Positions 51,849-61,907 of a stretch of DNA of 64,000 nucleotides are shown piece by piece. The position numbers and the translations under genes were made by a program. Each line of letters opens with the position of its first letter. Position 1 is the first letter of the stretch. The DNA comes from Arundinibacter roseus (GTDB taxonomy: Bacteria > Bacteroidota > Bacteroidia > Cytophagales > Spirosomataceae). Under the pieces are notes generated by a model. The model did not search any database, was not told where the DNA came from, and saw nothing but the letters and a program-made list of their open reading frames with translations. Location: the NCBI RefSeq assembly GCF_004348825.1, contig NZ_SMJU01000001.1, positions 372,001 through 436,000 of the forward strand, read 5' to 3'.

Positions 51849-52471
51849 TGGATGTTCAGGACGAAATAAACAAACGCTTTGAAAGCGAAGTGGTAGAAGT
51901 ATGCGATCGGATTTTTACCGAAGGCATCCGCCAAATGCGCTATGCAATGGAAAATGCTGGCCTGGTGCTGACCGAAGAACTAAAACGCTCGCTTTACTCC
52001 GAAAGAACTTTTGTGAGTGGGCAGCTGGAAGCTCAGTTTCGGATGGGAATGCGCGGCTATGGGCGCTTCAAAGACATGAAAAAAATTAGCTATGCCAATT
52101 TCCCAAACGTTGATAGCCTTGTAGAATTCATCGAACAAATTGGGATAGAAAAATTCATCAACAATGACACTGTCACGATTAGTGGCAAAGCTATGACACT
52201 ATTTGTGCCAGGATATTATATCAACTCTCGCCGCCGGGTAGCGATCACCACAGAGCGAGCCACCACCCGATTAGCCTACGCGCTGGGCCGGAGCATGCAA
52301 GACCGAAACACCCTCAAACGCTCCAAAAACCCCTTTTACAACATCAACAAAGGTGATATTTACAATAATATCAGCCAGTATCTCATGCAAAAACTCCCTT
52401 CCGACATGATGCAGGCATTGAAAGAGTACTACGAAAGGCCGTTTTATGAGAAAGATCAGTGGTGGGGATAG
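51848..52471 (+). CDS. Hypothetical phage protein, 207 aa
   Basis: A helical basic protein, MDVQDEINKRFESEVVEV, coupled to the previous gene by a TGATG overlap. The segment VDSLVEFIEQIGIEKFI and the C-terminal KALKEYYERPFYEK are unrecognised. It could be a neck or tail protein. It is the last gene before the AT-rich ATPase island; the tape measure resumes the tail genes after the island. Confidence 0.5.
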   Translation: MDVQDEINKRFESEVVEVCDRIFTEGIRQMRYAMENAGLVLTEELKRSLYSERTFVSGQLEAQFRMGMRGYGRFKDMKKISYANFPNVDSLVEFIEQIGIEKFINNDTVTISGKAMTLFVPGYYINSRRRVAITTERATTRLAYALGRSMQDRNTLKRSKNPFYNINKGDIYNNISQYLMQKLPSDMMQALKEYYERPFYEKDQWWG

Positions 52472-52531
52472 GGTATTTTTAAAGTGCATTTGGCTTTTAC
52501 ACTACTCTAAGTACTTAAACCATAAATTCAT

Positions 52532-54133
52532 ATGAAGATAAAGAGAATTTCAATAAAAGGTTTCAAAAGATTTACTGATCTTACAGTGGATCAATTACCT
52601 GAAACCACTAAATTAGTTTTATTAGTTGGTCCAAATGGTAGTGGGAAAACATCTCTATTTGAAGCTTTTTCTTTATGGTATAAATTAAACGGTTATGGTA
52701 ATACAGGAGATATAAAATATTATTTTAAAAAAGATGTAAATAACAGCACTAATTGGTCTGGTCTTGTAGATATCGAGTTTCATCAACCACAAATTATAGA
52801 CCATATTAATTTAAAAGGTAAGTTTTATTTTAGAACTGCCTATAGGAACGAACCAGATTTTAGTATTGATCATTTAATGGCTCAAAATGACCCAACAGAC
52901 ACTTTAAAATTAGGGACATTAATGCAAAATGATTTAACTGTTTCTGAAAATTATCAAAGATTAGTGGCTTCTTCATTAAGCGAATTATATAATACAAGTA
53001 ATAATGAAAAAACAGTTGAAAATTTAAGAAATGAATTAACTGGAAGAATTAAAAACTCATTGGCTAATATATTTGATGATTTAAGTTTTACTTCAATAGG
53101 AAATCCTCTTACAAATGGAAGTTTCTTTTTTACAAAAGGAACGTCAAAAGATTTTCATTATAAAAATTTATCTGCTGGTGAAAAGTCTGTTTTCGATTTG
53201 ATATTGGATATAATAATTAAATCAAATTATTATAAAGAAAGCGTATTTTTTATAGATGAGCCTGAAGCTCACATGCATACTAGATTACAAGCTAAACTTT
53301 TAAAGGAATTGTTTAATTTAATACCACAAAGTTCCCAACTTTGGATTAGTACCCATTCAATTGGCATGCTAAAGCAAGCTGAAGAATTGGAATTAAGTAA
53401 TCCTGGAAGTGTCGTTTTTTTGGATTTTGATAACCGTGACTTTGACCTTACTGAGAATATTCAGCCAACTAAAATTGATAAAACAATCTGGAATAAATTT
53501 TTTGATTTAGCAATTGCCGATTTTTCACAGTTAATTGCCCCAGAGATAATTGTTTTTTGCGAAGGTAACTCTCAGGGTAGAAAATATAAAGATTTTGATG
53601 CTCAAATATATGGAAGGATATTTGAATCAGTTTATTACAATACAAAATTTGTTTCAATTGGATCAAGCTCAGAATTAGAGAATATTGAAAATCAATCAAT
53701 TAATGTTGTTTCAAATATTCTTAAATCTTCTAATATTATTAAATTTGTTGATAGAGACGATAAAAGTCAACAAGAAATCTCTGAGTGCCTTCTCAAAAAC
53801 ATAAAGACCTCGAAAAGGAGACATATTGAAAGCTACTTATTAGATGATGAAATTATAAAAAAACTATGTATATCTGTTAATAAGACTGAATTATTCGAAG
53901 AATGTATTCAAATAAAAATAGATGCCATAAATAACAGTATAGCAAGGGGAAATCCGGCAGATGATATAAAATCCGCAAGTGGTTCAATTTTTACGGAGTT
54001 AAAGAAAAAATTATCACTAACTCAATGTGGAAATAATAAATGTGCTTTTCTTAGAGATACATTAGCACCTTTGGTAACAGAAGACACTACGGTCTATAAG
54101 GAATTAGAAATTGAAATTTTTTCAGATATTTAA
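52532..54133 (+). CDS. AT-rich cargo: AAA ATPase with TOPRIM/DUF4435-like C-terminal domain
   Basis: A 533-aa protein. The ABC-like ATPase has Walker A VGPNGSGKTSLFEAF (31-46), signature NLSAGEKSVFD (212-222), Walker B VFFIDEPEAHMH (238-249) and H-loop WISTHS. The C-terminal part begins IIVFCEGNSQGRK (about 339) and continues to IIKFVDRDDKSQ and RRHIESYLLDDE, the E/DxD-type layout of TOPRIM nucleases of the OLD/DUF4435 kind. Such proteins are known defence effectors. It interrupts the tail operon and has its own terminator. Strong AT shift against both neighbours. Confidence 0.78.
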   Translation: MKIKRISIKGFKRFTDLTVDQLPETTKLVLLVGPNGSGKTSLFEAFSLWYKLNGYGNTGDIKYYFKKDVNNSTNWSGLVDIEFHQPQIIDHINLKGKFYFRTAYRNEPDFSIDHLMAQNDPTDTLKLGTLMQNDLTVSENYQRLVASSLSELYNTSNNEKTVENLRNELTGRIKNSLANIFDDLSFTSIGNPLTNGSFFFTKGTSKDFHYKNLSAGEKSVFDLILDIIIKSNYYKESVFFIDEPEAHMHTRLQAKLLKELFNLIPQSSQLWISTHSIGMLKQAEELELSNPGSVVFLDFDNRDFDLTENIQPTKIDKTIWNKFFDLAIADFSQLIAPEIIVFCEGNSQGRKYKDFDAQIYGRIFESVYYNTKFVSIGSSSELENIENQSINVVSNILKSSNIIKFVDRDDKSQQEISECLLKNIKTSKRRHIESYLLDDEIIKKLCISVNKTELFEECIQIKIDAINNSIARGNPADDIKSASGSIFTELKKKLSLTQCGNNKCAFLRDTLAPLVTEDTTVYKELEIEIFSDI

Positions 54134-54191
54134 CCATTTATATTTATAAGTGTTAAAACAATTAAATGTATAAAACTCGTCCTATCGCAAT

Positions 54192-54229
54192 AAAAAGGTA
54201 CGCTGCATCTTCGTAGCGTACCTTTTTCT
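54192..54229 (+). terminator. Terminator after the AAA/TOPRIM cargo gene
   Basis: AAAAAGGTACGCT (54192-54204) pairs with AGCGTACCTTTTT (54215-54227), a perfect 13-bp stem, just before the tape measure gene (54238). Because the tape measure starts 9 nt later, the tail operon must be transcribed either through this terminator or from a promoter inside the cargo. Confidence 0.9.
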
Positions 54230-54237
54230 GTGTTAGG

Positions 54238-57200
54238 ATGCAACTCGTCGAAAACTCAATCTGGAACCTGGATATCAATGGTAAACCAGCCCTAAATGCT
54301 CTGGGCGAATTGGAGCAGAAGCTACTGGAAACCAAAAAAGCTCAGGAAGACCTCAAACGCGGCACCAAAGAATGGGCCGAATCTCAAAAAGAAATCAAGG
54401 CTCTTGAAGCCGAAATCAAGAAAGTCCGTGAAACGATGGGCCTGGCAGGTATGACTGTCAAGCAGTTGGAAGGCTATGCCAAGCAACTTGGCAAGGAAAT
54501 TAAGGATTTGACGCCGGGTACGGACGATTATATCAAAAAGACCGAGGAGCTGAAACAGGTCAATACCCGACTATCATCTGTTAGGAAAGATGTACGGGCG
54601 GTTGCGGAAGAAGCCGATAATTCAAAGGGTACCTGGGGCAGGATGAAGGACTGGATCATGGGTGCCTTTGTGGTGACGGCCATTGTAGAAGCGGGCCGGA
54701 TGATCGGGCAGTTTGTTGGCGATTCGATTGAACACTTCAAAAAGTTTCAGAGTGCTTCGGCTGAACTTTCAGCAAATACAAAAATTACCGGCAATGAACT
54801 GAAATACCTCGAAGAACAGGCTAAAAAGCTGGGCCCGCAAATGGGCAAGACCGGTGATGAAATGTTGGCGGCCTATCAGCTGATGGGTTCGGCGAAATCT
54901 GACCTTACGGAAAATGCAGAATCGCTGGCAGCTGTAACCAGGGAAGCGATCATTTTGAGTCAGGCAGGTAAGATTGAGCTCGCACCAGCTACCGAGCTAA
55001 TGGCTGGGGCACTCAACCAGTTTAATGCACCGGCGTCGGATGCTGGCCGCTTCATCAATGCCATTGCGGCTGGGGCGCAGGTCGGATCAGCTGAGATTTC
55101 AGACATGACCAGTGCGCTTAAAGCTTCTGGTACCGTTGCAAATGCGGCAAATGTGAGCTTCGAGCAAACGAATGGTGCGCTTCAATCGCTTTCGACGATC
55201 AACATAAAGGGCGAACAGGCGGGAACAATGTTCCGGAACACCTTGATCAAGCTGATGTCTTCGGCGGATGATTTGAACCCACAGATTGTGGGGCTTGATA
55301 AATCACTGGAAAATCTTTCAGCTCGAAAAATGAGCACTGCGGAGCTGGCCAAGATGTTTGGTACGGAAAACGTGGTCGCCGCCCAACATCTGATGAATCA
55401 CCGGGATCAGGTAGCCGAATTTACCGAAGCTTTAACCGGTACGGACGAAGCGTACAAAATGGCGGCGATCAATAACGAAACGCTGGAAGCCCGACAGAAA
55501 CAGTCGGAAGCTACTACTGCCAATTTGGGCGTTGCCCTGGGCGAAAAGCTAAATCCCTTCATCATTAAGGCCTATGATGCTTTTGGCGTTTTTCAGGAGG
55601 TGATGGGGAATGTAATTGACAGCTCTACCCCGCTCTTTGATAGCTTCATGATGCTTTGGGACGTACTGAGCAATCTGTTTGGCAGTGTTGGGAAAGTGAT
55701 TTCTGCCTTCTTTGGCCTGGACGAAAAGACCAATGGTACCAAGGTGGTGATGCAAACCCTGAGTGTGATTTTCGGGATTGTGGCCGCAGCTGCTGCCGGG
55801 TTGGTGCTGGTACTGCAGACGATCATCGACGGCCTGTTGTTTCTGGATGGGAAGATCACCTTTGAACAACTCAAAACCAATGCTGTCAATAGCTTTAATA
55901 CGATTAAGGCCGGATTAAAATCTACGTTTGTTGATCAGTTTAAGGAAATTGAAGCGCCGGCCGTAGCTGCTCAGGCCGACCTGACCAAGAAGCAAGGTGA
56001 CGCCCGGGCCGAAGAAGAAAAAAAGACGATTGATAAGATTGTCAATACGGAAACCGCCACTCATGCCCAGGGACTGACCAAAAAGGAAGAAGCCGCTCAA
56101 AAGCACCGGGACTCGGAGCAGGCAAAAGCCAAGGCCAAAGCAGAAAAAGAAGAAGCCGACCGGGTAAAAGCCAATGAAACCGCAAACAAGGCCATTGAAA
56201 AAATGGCGATTGACGCCATTACGGACGATACCGCCCGTAAGAAAAAGCTGCTGGAATATGAGCTAAATGAAAAGCTGGCCAACAACGCCAAGTCCAAGGC
56301 GGATGATCTGACGAAGGTCAACTACGAGATTGCTCTGCGGGCAAAGTTTAAGGCTGATACTGAAAAACTTGAAGCCGATGCCCGTGCCAAAGCGCTGGCC
56401 GAAGAAACCAAAAAGCTGAATGCCATCAGCAGACTGGAAGAGCAGCTGCGGACTGAGCGACTGAATCAGGAATATGCTACGACAAAATCAATTTTGGAGC
56501 ATGCACTTACCAACGAGCGGCTGACGATCCAACAACGCCAACGGCTGAAACTAGACCTGATAGAGCTGGAACGCCAAAACGAGCTACGCAAGATTGAGGA
56601 CATTGCCCGCGCCGAACGAGCTAAGGCCGTGGAAACGAGTAATCAGCTGATTAAACTGGCCGGGGACGACGCGGACAAGAAGAAGCAAATCCTAAGCGAG
56701 CTCGATACTACCATCCGGGGCATTGATGCGAAGCTGATTGCGGATAAGAATGCTGCCAATGCCAAGCATAATGCTGAAACGCGCGATACTGAGCGAAAGA
56801 GCCTGGAAGAAAGGAAAGCGAATCAGGAAAGCTTTTTTAGCATGCTGAAAGGTTTGTTGAAAGGTGATTTTGATGCTTTCAATGATTTTCTGAATAAGAA
56901 ACTCCAAAACGAGAAGGCGATGCAGGATGAGCGCCTTCAAGGCTGGACGGGCAAAACAATGGAAATTCTCAATATTGTGAAGGGGGGACTGGAAGTGTTA
57001 AGTGCAGCGAATGAGCTGTATTTGACGATGCAGATTAACCGAAACAATAGGGAAAGGGACGATAAAATCAAGAAGCTTCAACAGCAATATCAGAAGGGCC
57101 TGATTGATAAGGTGACCTATGAAACGGGGCTTGCCAATATCAACGAACAAGCCGATGAAAAAGAAAAGCAGCTAAAACTGAAAGCCTGGCGGCGTGACCA

Positions 57201-58191
57201 GGCCGGACAGATAGCAATGGCGGTGATCAATGGGGCAGCGGCCGCATTGAAATCACTGGCGACCATGGGTTGGCCACTCGGACTTGTAGGGGTGGCGGCC
57301 GCAGCAGCTACGACGGTAGCTCAAATTGCGATGATCAAACGACAACAACCGCCAACCTTTGCGCAAGGTGGCAAGATCCGGAATGGCGGAGTACCGGAAG
57401 GTCCTGCCCACGGCAGTAGCTACGGGCAATCGGGCATTGCCCTGATACGTCGAGACACCGGTGACGAAGTGGGCGAAATGGAAGGCGGAGAGCCTATATT
57501 GATCCTGAGCCGCAATACTTACAAGAACAATGGAAAGGTGATTGACAAACTGCTGAACTCATCGCTACATAGAAATGGTGCACCGGTGTTTGCCGAAAAA
57601 GGTGCCTTGTTTGGCTCGGATGGTGGAGATTATCGGGATTTTCTGGAACCCATGAAAGCCGGGCAGATGTACCTGTTTGGCTCCAAAAAGCGCAAAGAAT
57701 ACGACAAAAAGATGAAGGAACAGTATGACGCAGACATGGCCGCCAAGGCTGAAATGGAATCATACATGAACTATGATTATGGCGATTATGGAGCTGATGA
57801 CTACGGAGCCGGAAGTGATTATGGCGATGGAAGTGGGTTTGATTCCGGAGTAGATTTTGGCGATGGGGGTGATTACAGCGAAGGATTTAACGGAAACGAG
57901 TACCAGGACGTGGGCGATGCGGATGCTACCGTTGGGGCTACCAACGCGCAGATCCAGGCGAGCCAGAACATGATGGCCGCAATTGCCCGAAACACTGCCC
58001 AAACTGTAAAAGTGGTAACCGAGCTGGCCGATGCCACCAAAGGTATGTCTGGTAAAATTGATCAGCTTATTGGAGCTGCTAACCGTACGGCTGACAATGC
58101 CGGAGCAGCTGCTGCTGCCTCCAACCGGGCAGCCGAAGCCTCGAACCGAGCCGCTGACGTAACGAGTATGGCTATTAAAAATGATTTGTAA
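54238..58191 (+). CDS. Tail tape measure protein (TP901-type)
   Basis: A 1317-aa protein. Residues about 150-380 match the phage tail tape measure core (SAELSANTKITGNELKYLEE, KSDLTENAESLAAVTREAI, ISDMTSALKASGTVANAANV). It is followed by hydrophobic segments (about 480-530) and long coiled coils (580-900). The tail end is Gly/Asp/Tyr-rich (DYGDYGADDYGAGSDYGDG). It sets tail length, and the size suggests a tail of roughly 1300 residues times 0.15 nm, about 200 nm, if the standard helix rule applies. The TAATG overlap with the next gene couples them. Confidence 0.9.
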   Translation: MQLVENSIWNLDINGKPALNALGELEQKLLETKKAQEDLKRGTKEWAESQKEIKALEAEIKKVRETMGLAGMTVKQLEGYAKQLGKEIKDLTPGTDDYIKKTEELKQVNTRLSSVRKDVRAVAEEADNSKGTWGRMKDWIMGAFVVTAIVEAGRMIGQFVGDSIEHFKKFQSASAELSANTKITGNELKYLEEQAKKLGPQMGKTGDEMLAAYQLMGSAKSDLTENAESLAAVTREAIILSQAGKIELAPATELMAGALNQFNAPASDAGRFINAIAAGAQVGSAEISDMTSALKASGTVANAANVSFEQTNGALQSLSTINIKGEQAGTMFRNTLIKLMSSADDLNPQIVGLDKSLENLSARKMSTAELAKMFGTENVVAAQHLMNHRDQVAEFTEALTGTDEAYKMAAINNETLEARQKQSEATTANLGVALGEKLNPFIIKAYDAFGVFQEVMGNVIDSSTPLFDSFMMLWDVLSNLFGSVGKVISAFFGLDEKTNGTKVVMQTLSVIFGIVAAAAAGLVLVLQTIIDGLLFLDGKITFEQLKTNAVNSFNTIKAGLKSTFVDQFKEIEAPAVAAQADLTKKQGDARAEEEKKTIDKIVNTETATHAQGLTKKEEAAQKHRDSEQAKAKAKAEKEEADRVKANETANKAIEKMAIDAITDDTARKKKLLEYELNEKLANNAKSKADDLTKVNYEIALRAKFKADTEKLEADARAKALAEETKKLNAISRLEEQLRTERLNQEYATTKSILEHALTNERLTIQQRQRLKLDLIELERQNELRKIEDIARAERAKAVETSNQLIKLAGDDADKKKQILSELDTTIRGIDAKLIADKNAANAKHNAETRDTERKSLEERKANQESFFSMLKGLLKGDFDAFNDFLNKKLQNEKAMQDERLQGWTGKTMEILNIVKGGLEVLSAANELYLTMQINRNNRERDDKIKKLQQQYQKGLIDKVTYETGLANINEQADEKEKQLKLKAWRRDQAGQIAMAVINGAAAALKSLATMGWPLGLVGVAAAAATTVAQIAMIKRQQPPTFAQGGKIRNGGVPEGPAHGSSYGQSGIALIRRDTGDEVGEMEGGEPILILSRNTYKNNGKVIDKLLNSSLHRNGAPVFAEKGALFGSDGGDYRDFLEPMKAGQMYLFGSKKRKEYDKKMKEQYDADMAAKAEMESYMNYDYGDYGADDYGAGSDYGDGSGFDSGVDFGDGGDYSEGFNGNEYQDVGDADATVGATNAQIQASQNMMAAIARNTAQTVKVVTELADATKGMSGKIDQLIGAANRTADNAGAAAAASNRAAEASNRAADVTSMAIKNDL

Positions 58192-59636
58192 TGAAACGAA
58201 TGATTGATATAAGGCTTGATGGCACCCCGCTGCACCTGGCTCCCGGCACTGCCTTTACGCTGGAACGCTACAACCCGATCTTTGCTTTTGGCAGCGTGCA
58301 AGGCTCTAAGGTCTACCGATTTACAGTACCCTACTCGCCGGTAAACAACCGGTTGTTTCAGTATGCAGCAGACCCGGCAGCCGTATGGGAGCCGAAGAAC
58401 TACCGTACCGAACAGTATGCGGATGGGGAGCTGATTGAGCGGGGCTTTACAACCCTGGAAGGTGTAAAGCCTGATGGATATGAGCTGAGTTTTGGCAGTA
58501 ATCTGGGTGATTTCTTTGGTGATCTGCGGGACGTGCCGCTTAATCAGATTGAGTTTGGCAATGAGGTTCTCCCGGCTGATCATGCGGATATTGTTCCGGA
58601 GAAAATCGTGGCCGGCCAAACGGTTTATACTTTACCTACGATTTTGAACAATCAATTTTATGGGACTAACACAGTTGCTGGTTTTTCGGGAAAAGTGAAC
58701 GAATACCTTGCCGGTACCGGCTACGTGGCCGGAGCGCCGAAGGTACCGATGTTCAATCTACACTGGGTGCTACGCAGATTAGGCGAGCTGTGTGGCTTTA
58801 CATTAAGCGGTGAGTTTATGCAAGATCCGGACGCGCAGCGCCTGATCATCTACAACACTTTTGCGCTCGATGGAGCCACGACCCTGGACTATCGTAACCA
58901 CCTGCCCGCCGAGCTGAGCCCGCGGACATTGATGCTGGCACTGACGCTCCCGCCCTTTGGCCTGAGTGTGTTTTTTGATGTGCAGCGCCGGGCCGTGATG
59001 TTAAGCTATACTGAACAAAAGCTGGCCACGCCAACCAGGCTGGATCTAACGCCTTATACTTTACCAAGTCTGTATCCGGGAAATATGACCGACCGACGTC
59101 TGGAATTGGATTGGGAGCTGGATGGGGATGATGGCCTGATGAAAACGATACCGCCTGCGGTGGCAAAATATACCGGACCGGAGTATCTTGAAACTACCTT
59201 GTTGACATTAAAAGGGAAGTTTAGCACGCTGATCATGGATGAAGCAACCGGACTTCCGAAGGCCGAGCAACAGGGCATAACGCCCTTGACCGGACAAATG
59301 GACAAAAAGTTTAGGCCCAGATTCTTATTTTGGGAAGGCGTGATTGAAGATGTGCCCAGGGCGTCAAGCAGCTACGGAACCACAAGCCTAAGCTTTGTGG
59401 GCTCCAACAATCTAAGGGATAAGTATTGGAAGCGATTTGAGGAATTTCGGCTCCGGACTTTTCCGGCGCAGATCCAGGTAGCAATGACTGCGAGCCAACT
59501 GGCTCAGCTGGATTTTCACCGCCGCGCAGGTGAAGATGTGGCCGTCCACGTTCGGGGGCTTGACTACTATGTGGCAGCTGTAAAAGCCAGATTGCCGCTC
59601 GGTGGATACAGCACCCTGGACGTTTGGCGTAGGTAA
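58191..59636 (+). CDS. Tail protein following the tape measure, 481 aa
   Basis: A beta-rich protein starting MKRMIDIRLDGTPLHLAPGT. It lies where the distal tail or tail-tip protein is usual. The segment LPSLYPGNMTDRRLELDWEL and the late DYYVAAVKARLPLGGYSTL resemble baseplate-type proteins. Assigned by position; no specific family motif is recognised. Confidence 0.55.
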   Translation: MKRMIDIRLDGTPLHLAPGTAFTLERYNPIFAFGSVQGSKVYRFTVPYSPVNNRLFQYAADPAAVWEPKNYRTEQYADGELIERGFTTLEGVKPDGYELSFGSNLGDFFGDLRDVPLNQIEFGNEVLPADHADIVPEKIVAGQTVYTLPTILNNQFYGTNTVAGFSGKVNEYLAGTGYVAGAPKVPMFNLHWVLRRLGELCGFTLSGEFMQDPDAQRLIIYNTFALDGATTLDYRNHLPAELSPRTLMLALTLPPFGLSVFFDVQRRAVMLSYTEQKLATPTRLDLTPYTLPSLYPGNMTDRRLELDWELDGDDGLMKTIPPAVAKYTGPEYLETTLLTLKGKFSTLIMDEATGLPKAEQQGITPLTGQMDKKFRPRFLFWEGVIEDVPRASSSYGTTSLSFVGSNNLRDKYWKRFEEFRLRTFPAQIQVAMTASQLAQLDFHRRAGEDVAVHVRGLDYYVAAVKARLPLGGYSTLDVWRR

Positions 59637-59710
59637 ATTACCGTCCTAGTATAACCCTCCAAATGAGGAGAGATTTGGCTCAAAGCATACCAAACAAATC
59701 TTTTCTTCTT

Positions 59711-61477
59711 ATGAAAAAGCTCTTTTCTATCGGTCTGTTGCTAGTGCTTTGGACCAGTCAAATTCAGGCTCAGCAACGTCTCTCATTAACCATTCCTGGT
59801 TCAGGAACCGTGGCCACACAGGAATGGGTACGTGCCGTTCTGGATTCAGCCCTGGGTACCCAACCACCCATTGTTCCGGTAACGCCCCCGGTGGTGATCA
59901 GCCCCACTCCCTGCGAGGCTGGGCCGGAGATACGAAGTATAACCAATATCACGACTTCGGAAGCCCGAGTGCAGTTCCACGGTAAGAATGTGTTTGGTCT
60001 GGATTTCCAAATCAGTAAGGCTGGTCAGGTGGTCCGCTCTGGACAGATCAAACCAACATCAAGCGTGATCAGAGTGCAGTACTCCAATTTGGAGCCAGGA
60101 ATTTATCAGTTAAAATTAGCGGGTAATACTTGCACGGGTTCTGATCAGAAGGAGTTTGTCATTCCGGGAAATGAAAGCGGAGTACTAATTCCGGATAGAA
60201 CTGATCCAGGTACAGCTACCTACGAGCTCTTTATGAATCTGACTGGATTTGGTTACGAACCTGGTTCCCAAAACGGTCTTCATCATGACTGGCCTGAAAG
60301 AATTGAAGCTTTTCGCTATGACTGGGGATACGGCATTACAGGTATTCGGCTCAATATTCGTTGGAACGAATGGGAGCCAACCCAGGGCAATTTTACCCGA
60401 CAGGGCTTGCAGAAGGTGATTGCATACTGCCGCGCGCGCGGGTTAAAACTATCCATTTTGTTCTGGCCTTGGCGCAAACAAGGTGACGGATTTATTCCGG
60501 AGGGCCACTACGTGACAGGACATCGAGGGAAGCAGCACGAAATCGAAACGGATAAGCGGATGGGCTCACTTGCTTCTGAGCTGATGAATGCCAAATTATA
60601 CACTGCTATCCGAGAGCTGTCCGCAGAGCTGAGCAGCTATGAGGGTGCCTATTACCTAAGCCTTGGAACGGCAAGTGCCGAAGAATTTACCAACCCAGTT
60701 GTTGGTGAAGGATATGGCGGAGCTAAGGAAATCACTGGTTTTGAACCTGTATTTCAGGAAGGATTCCGAAAATTCAGACTGGCTAAAAACCTTCCCTACG
60801 AACGACCGTACATTGTTGAATGGGAAAATGGTGCTGCACTTGATATGAGTACAAATTTGGGAAAGGACTTTGCCCGTTTTATTTCCCTAACGCTCACTGG
60901 CTATTTTGAGAACTTCACAAAAGCAGTAAAGGAAGGCTCCGGAGGAAAAGTCCTTTCTGTGTATTCCTATCCAGACGCCGGATCACCCCAAAACGCTTGG
61001 TACCTGCACGCAAATTTTGCAAGCCAGGCAGCGGGAGCGGATGGCTTGTTTGGAACTGATGGAAATGACCGTTGGGATAACTCCCGCAAACTGCTCGTAA
61101 ATGCAGTGAATTTGGGCATGGGAAAGATAAGTATGAACGAATATGACCCCTTTGATTTGTCAAGTGATGGGTATTGCACCGGGATAAACCTTGGCCAGCT
61201 TGAACGTGAGTTTGAAAAAAGTTATGCGGCCGGCGTGCAGGTGATCCACCTAAGTATGTCCTACTGCCCAGCTGAAATTCGGGGAATGGAGCCGCACTTG
61301 CGCTACCTAACAAAGTATATCGGCAAACCCTATGTTCGCCCTGATCGACCAGTTACCGAAGTTTCCATTACCCCCGCCTACTGGCAGGGGAAGGAAATTT
61401 TTGCGCCAGCCTGGACAGGAAGTAATTATCTGAAACCAGTCGATGATGAATTTTGGGGCGACTCCCGCAGAGACTAA
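59711..61477 (+). CDS. Secreted glycosidase-like protein within the tail operon
   Basis: A 588-aa protein starting with a classical signal peptide, MKKLFSIGLLLVLWTSQIQA, with probable cleavage before QQ. After a beta-sandwich-like region (about 60-170) comes a TIM-barrel-like domain (about 175-510) with GH5/GH42-style segments: RLNIRWNEWEPTQGNF, YCRARGLKLSILFWPWR, YIVEWENGAA (possible acid/nucleophile Glu). A signal peptide on a phage tail-operon gene is unusual. It could be a spike-associated depolymerase or an exported lysogenic-conversion product. The ATG at 59711 is chosen because it makes a perfect signal; a longer reading is unlikely. Confidence 0.65.
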   Translation: MKKLFSIGLLLVLWTSQIQAQQRLSLTIPGSGTVATQEWVRAVLDSALGTQPPIVPVTPPVVISPTPCEAGPEIRSITNITTSEARVQFHGKNVFGLDFQISKAGQVVRSGQIKPTSSVIRVQYSNLEPGIYQLKLAGNTCTGSDQKEFVIPGNESGVLIPDRTDPGTATYELFMNLTGFGYEPGSQNGLHHDWPERIEAFRYDWGYGITGIRLNIRWNEWEPTQGNFTRQGLQKVIAYCRARGLKLSILFWPWRKQGDGFIPEGHYVTGHRGKQHEIETDKRMGSLASELMNAKLYTAIRELSAELSSYEGAYYLSLGTASAEEFTNPVVGEGYGGAKEITGFEPVFQEGFRKFRLAKNLPYERPYIVEWENGAALDMSTNLGKDFARFISLTLTGYFENFTKAVKEGSGGKVLSVYSYPDAGSPQNAWYLHANFASQAAGADGLFGTDGNDRWDNSRKLLVNAVNLGMGKISMNEYDPFDLSSDGYCTGINLGQLEREFEKSYAAGVQVIHLSMSYCPAEIRGMEPHLRYLTKYIGKPYVRPDRPVTEVSITPAYWQGKEIFAPAWTGSNYLKPVDDEFWGDSRRD

Positions 61478-61481
61478 GCCT

Positions 61482-61907
61482 ATGAAACTGATTCGATTTT
61501 TGTTTTTGCTGGGATTATTTAGCCTGTTAACTGATTGCCGAACCATCCATCGACTTACCAGCAGGTCAGACAGTTCGCACTATCGCTCTTCTGATATGGG
61601 GGAGCAATGGCAACGGGAGATAATACGAGAGTATTTACCTGGTCAGGTACGATATGATACCATTTTTCGCCGTGACACCCTACCCGTCCCCTACGTGATC
61701 CGGGTTCCTGAGCCTTACCCCGTCCGGGAAATCGTACGTGAGTCGGGTACCCGGCAGCAAAGCGCTCAGGAAGAAACGCAAGTACAAACACTCACCTCTG
61801 AAAAAGATAAACATACGCCACTGATGATTCAGGCCATGATGCTCTTATGCGGATTATCGGTTTTCGCAGCAATTTTTTTGGCAGCTATAACTCTACTACG
61901 AAAATGA
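61482..61907 (+). CDS. Unimolecular spanin (u-spanin) candidate
   Basis: A 141-aa protein with an N-terminal lipoprotein-like signal MKLIRFLFLLGLFSLLTDC (Cys19; Asp at -1 is not classical) and a C-terminal TM helix (IQAMMLLCGLSVFAAIFLAAI). The middle is charged, with an extended Pro-rich part. Outer-membrane lipid anchor plus inner-membrane TM is the architecture of u-spanins, which fuse the two membranes at lysis. The position just before a holin-like gene supports this. It follows the secreted glycosidase-like gene by 4 nt. Confidence 0.6.
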   Translation: MKLIRFLFLLGLFSLLTDCRTIHRLTSRSDSSHYRSSDMGEQWQREIIREYLPGQVRYDTIFRRDTLPVPYVIRVPEPYPVREIVRESGTRQQSAQEETQVQTLTSEKDKHTPLMIQAMMLLCGLSVFAAIFLAAITLLRK

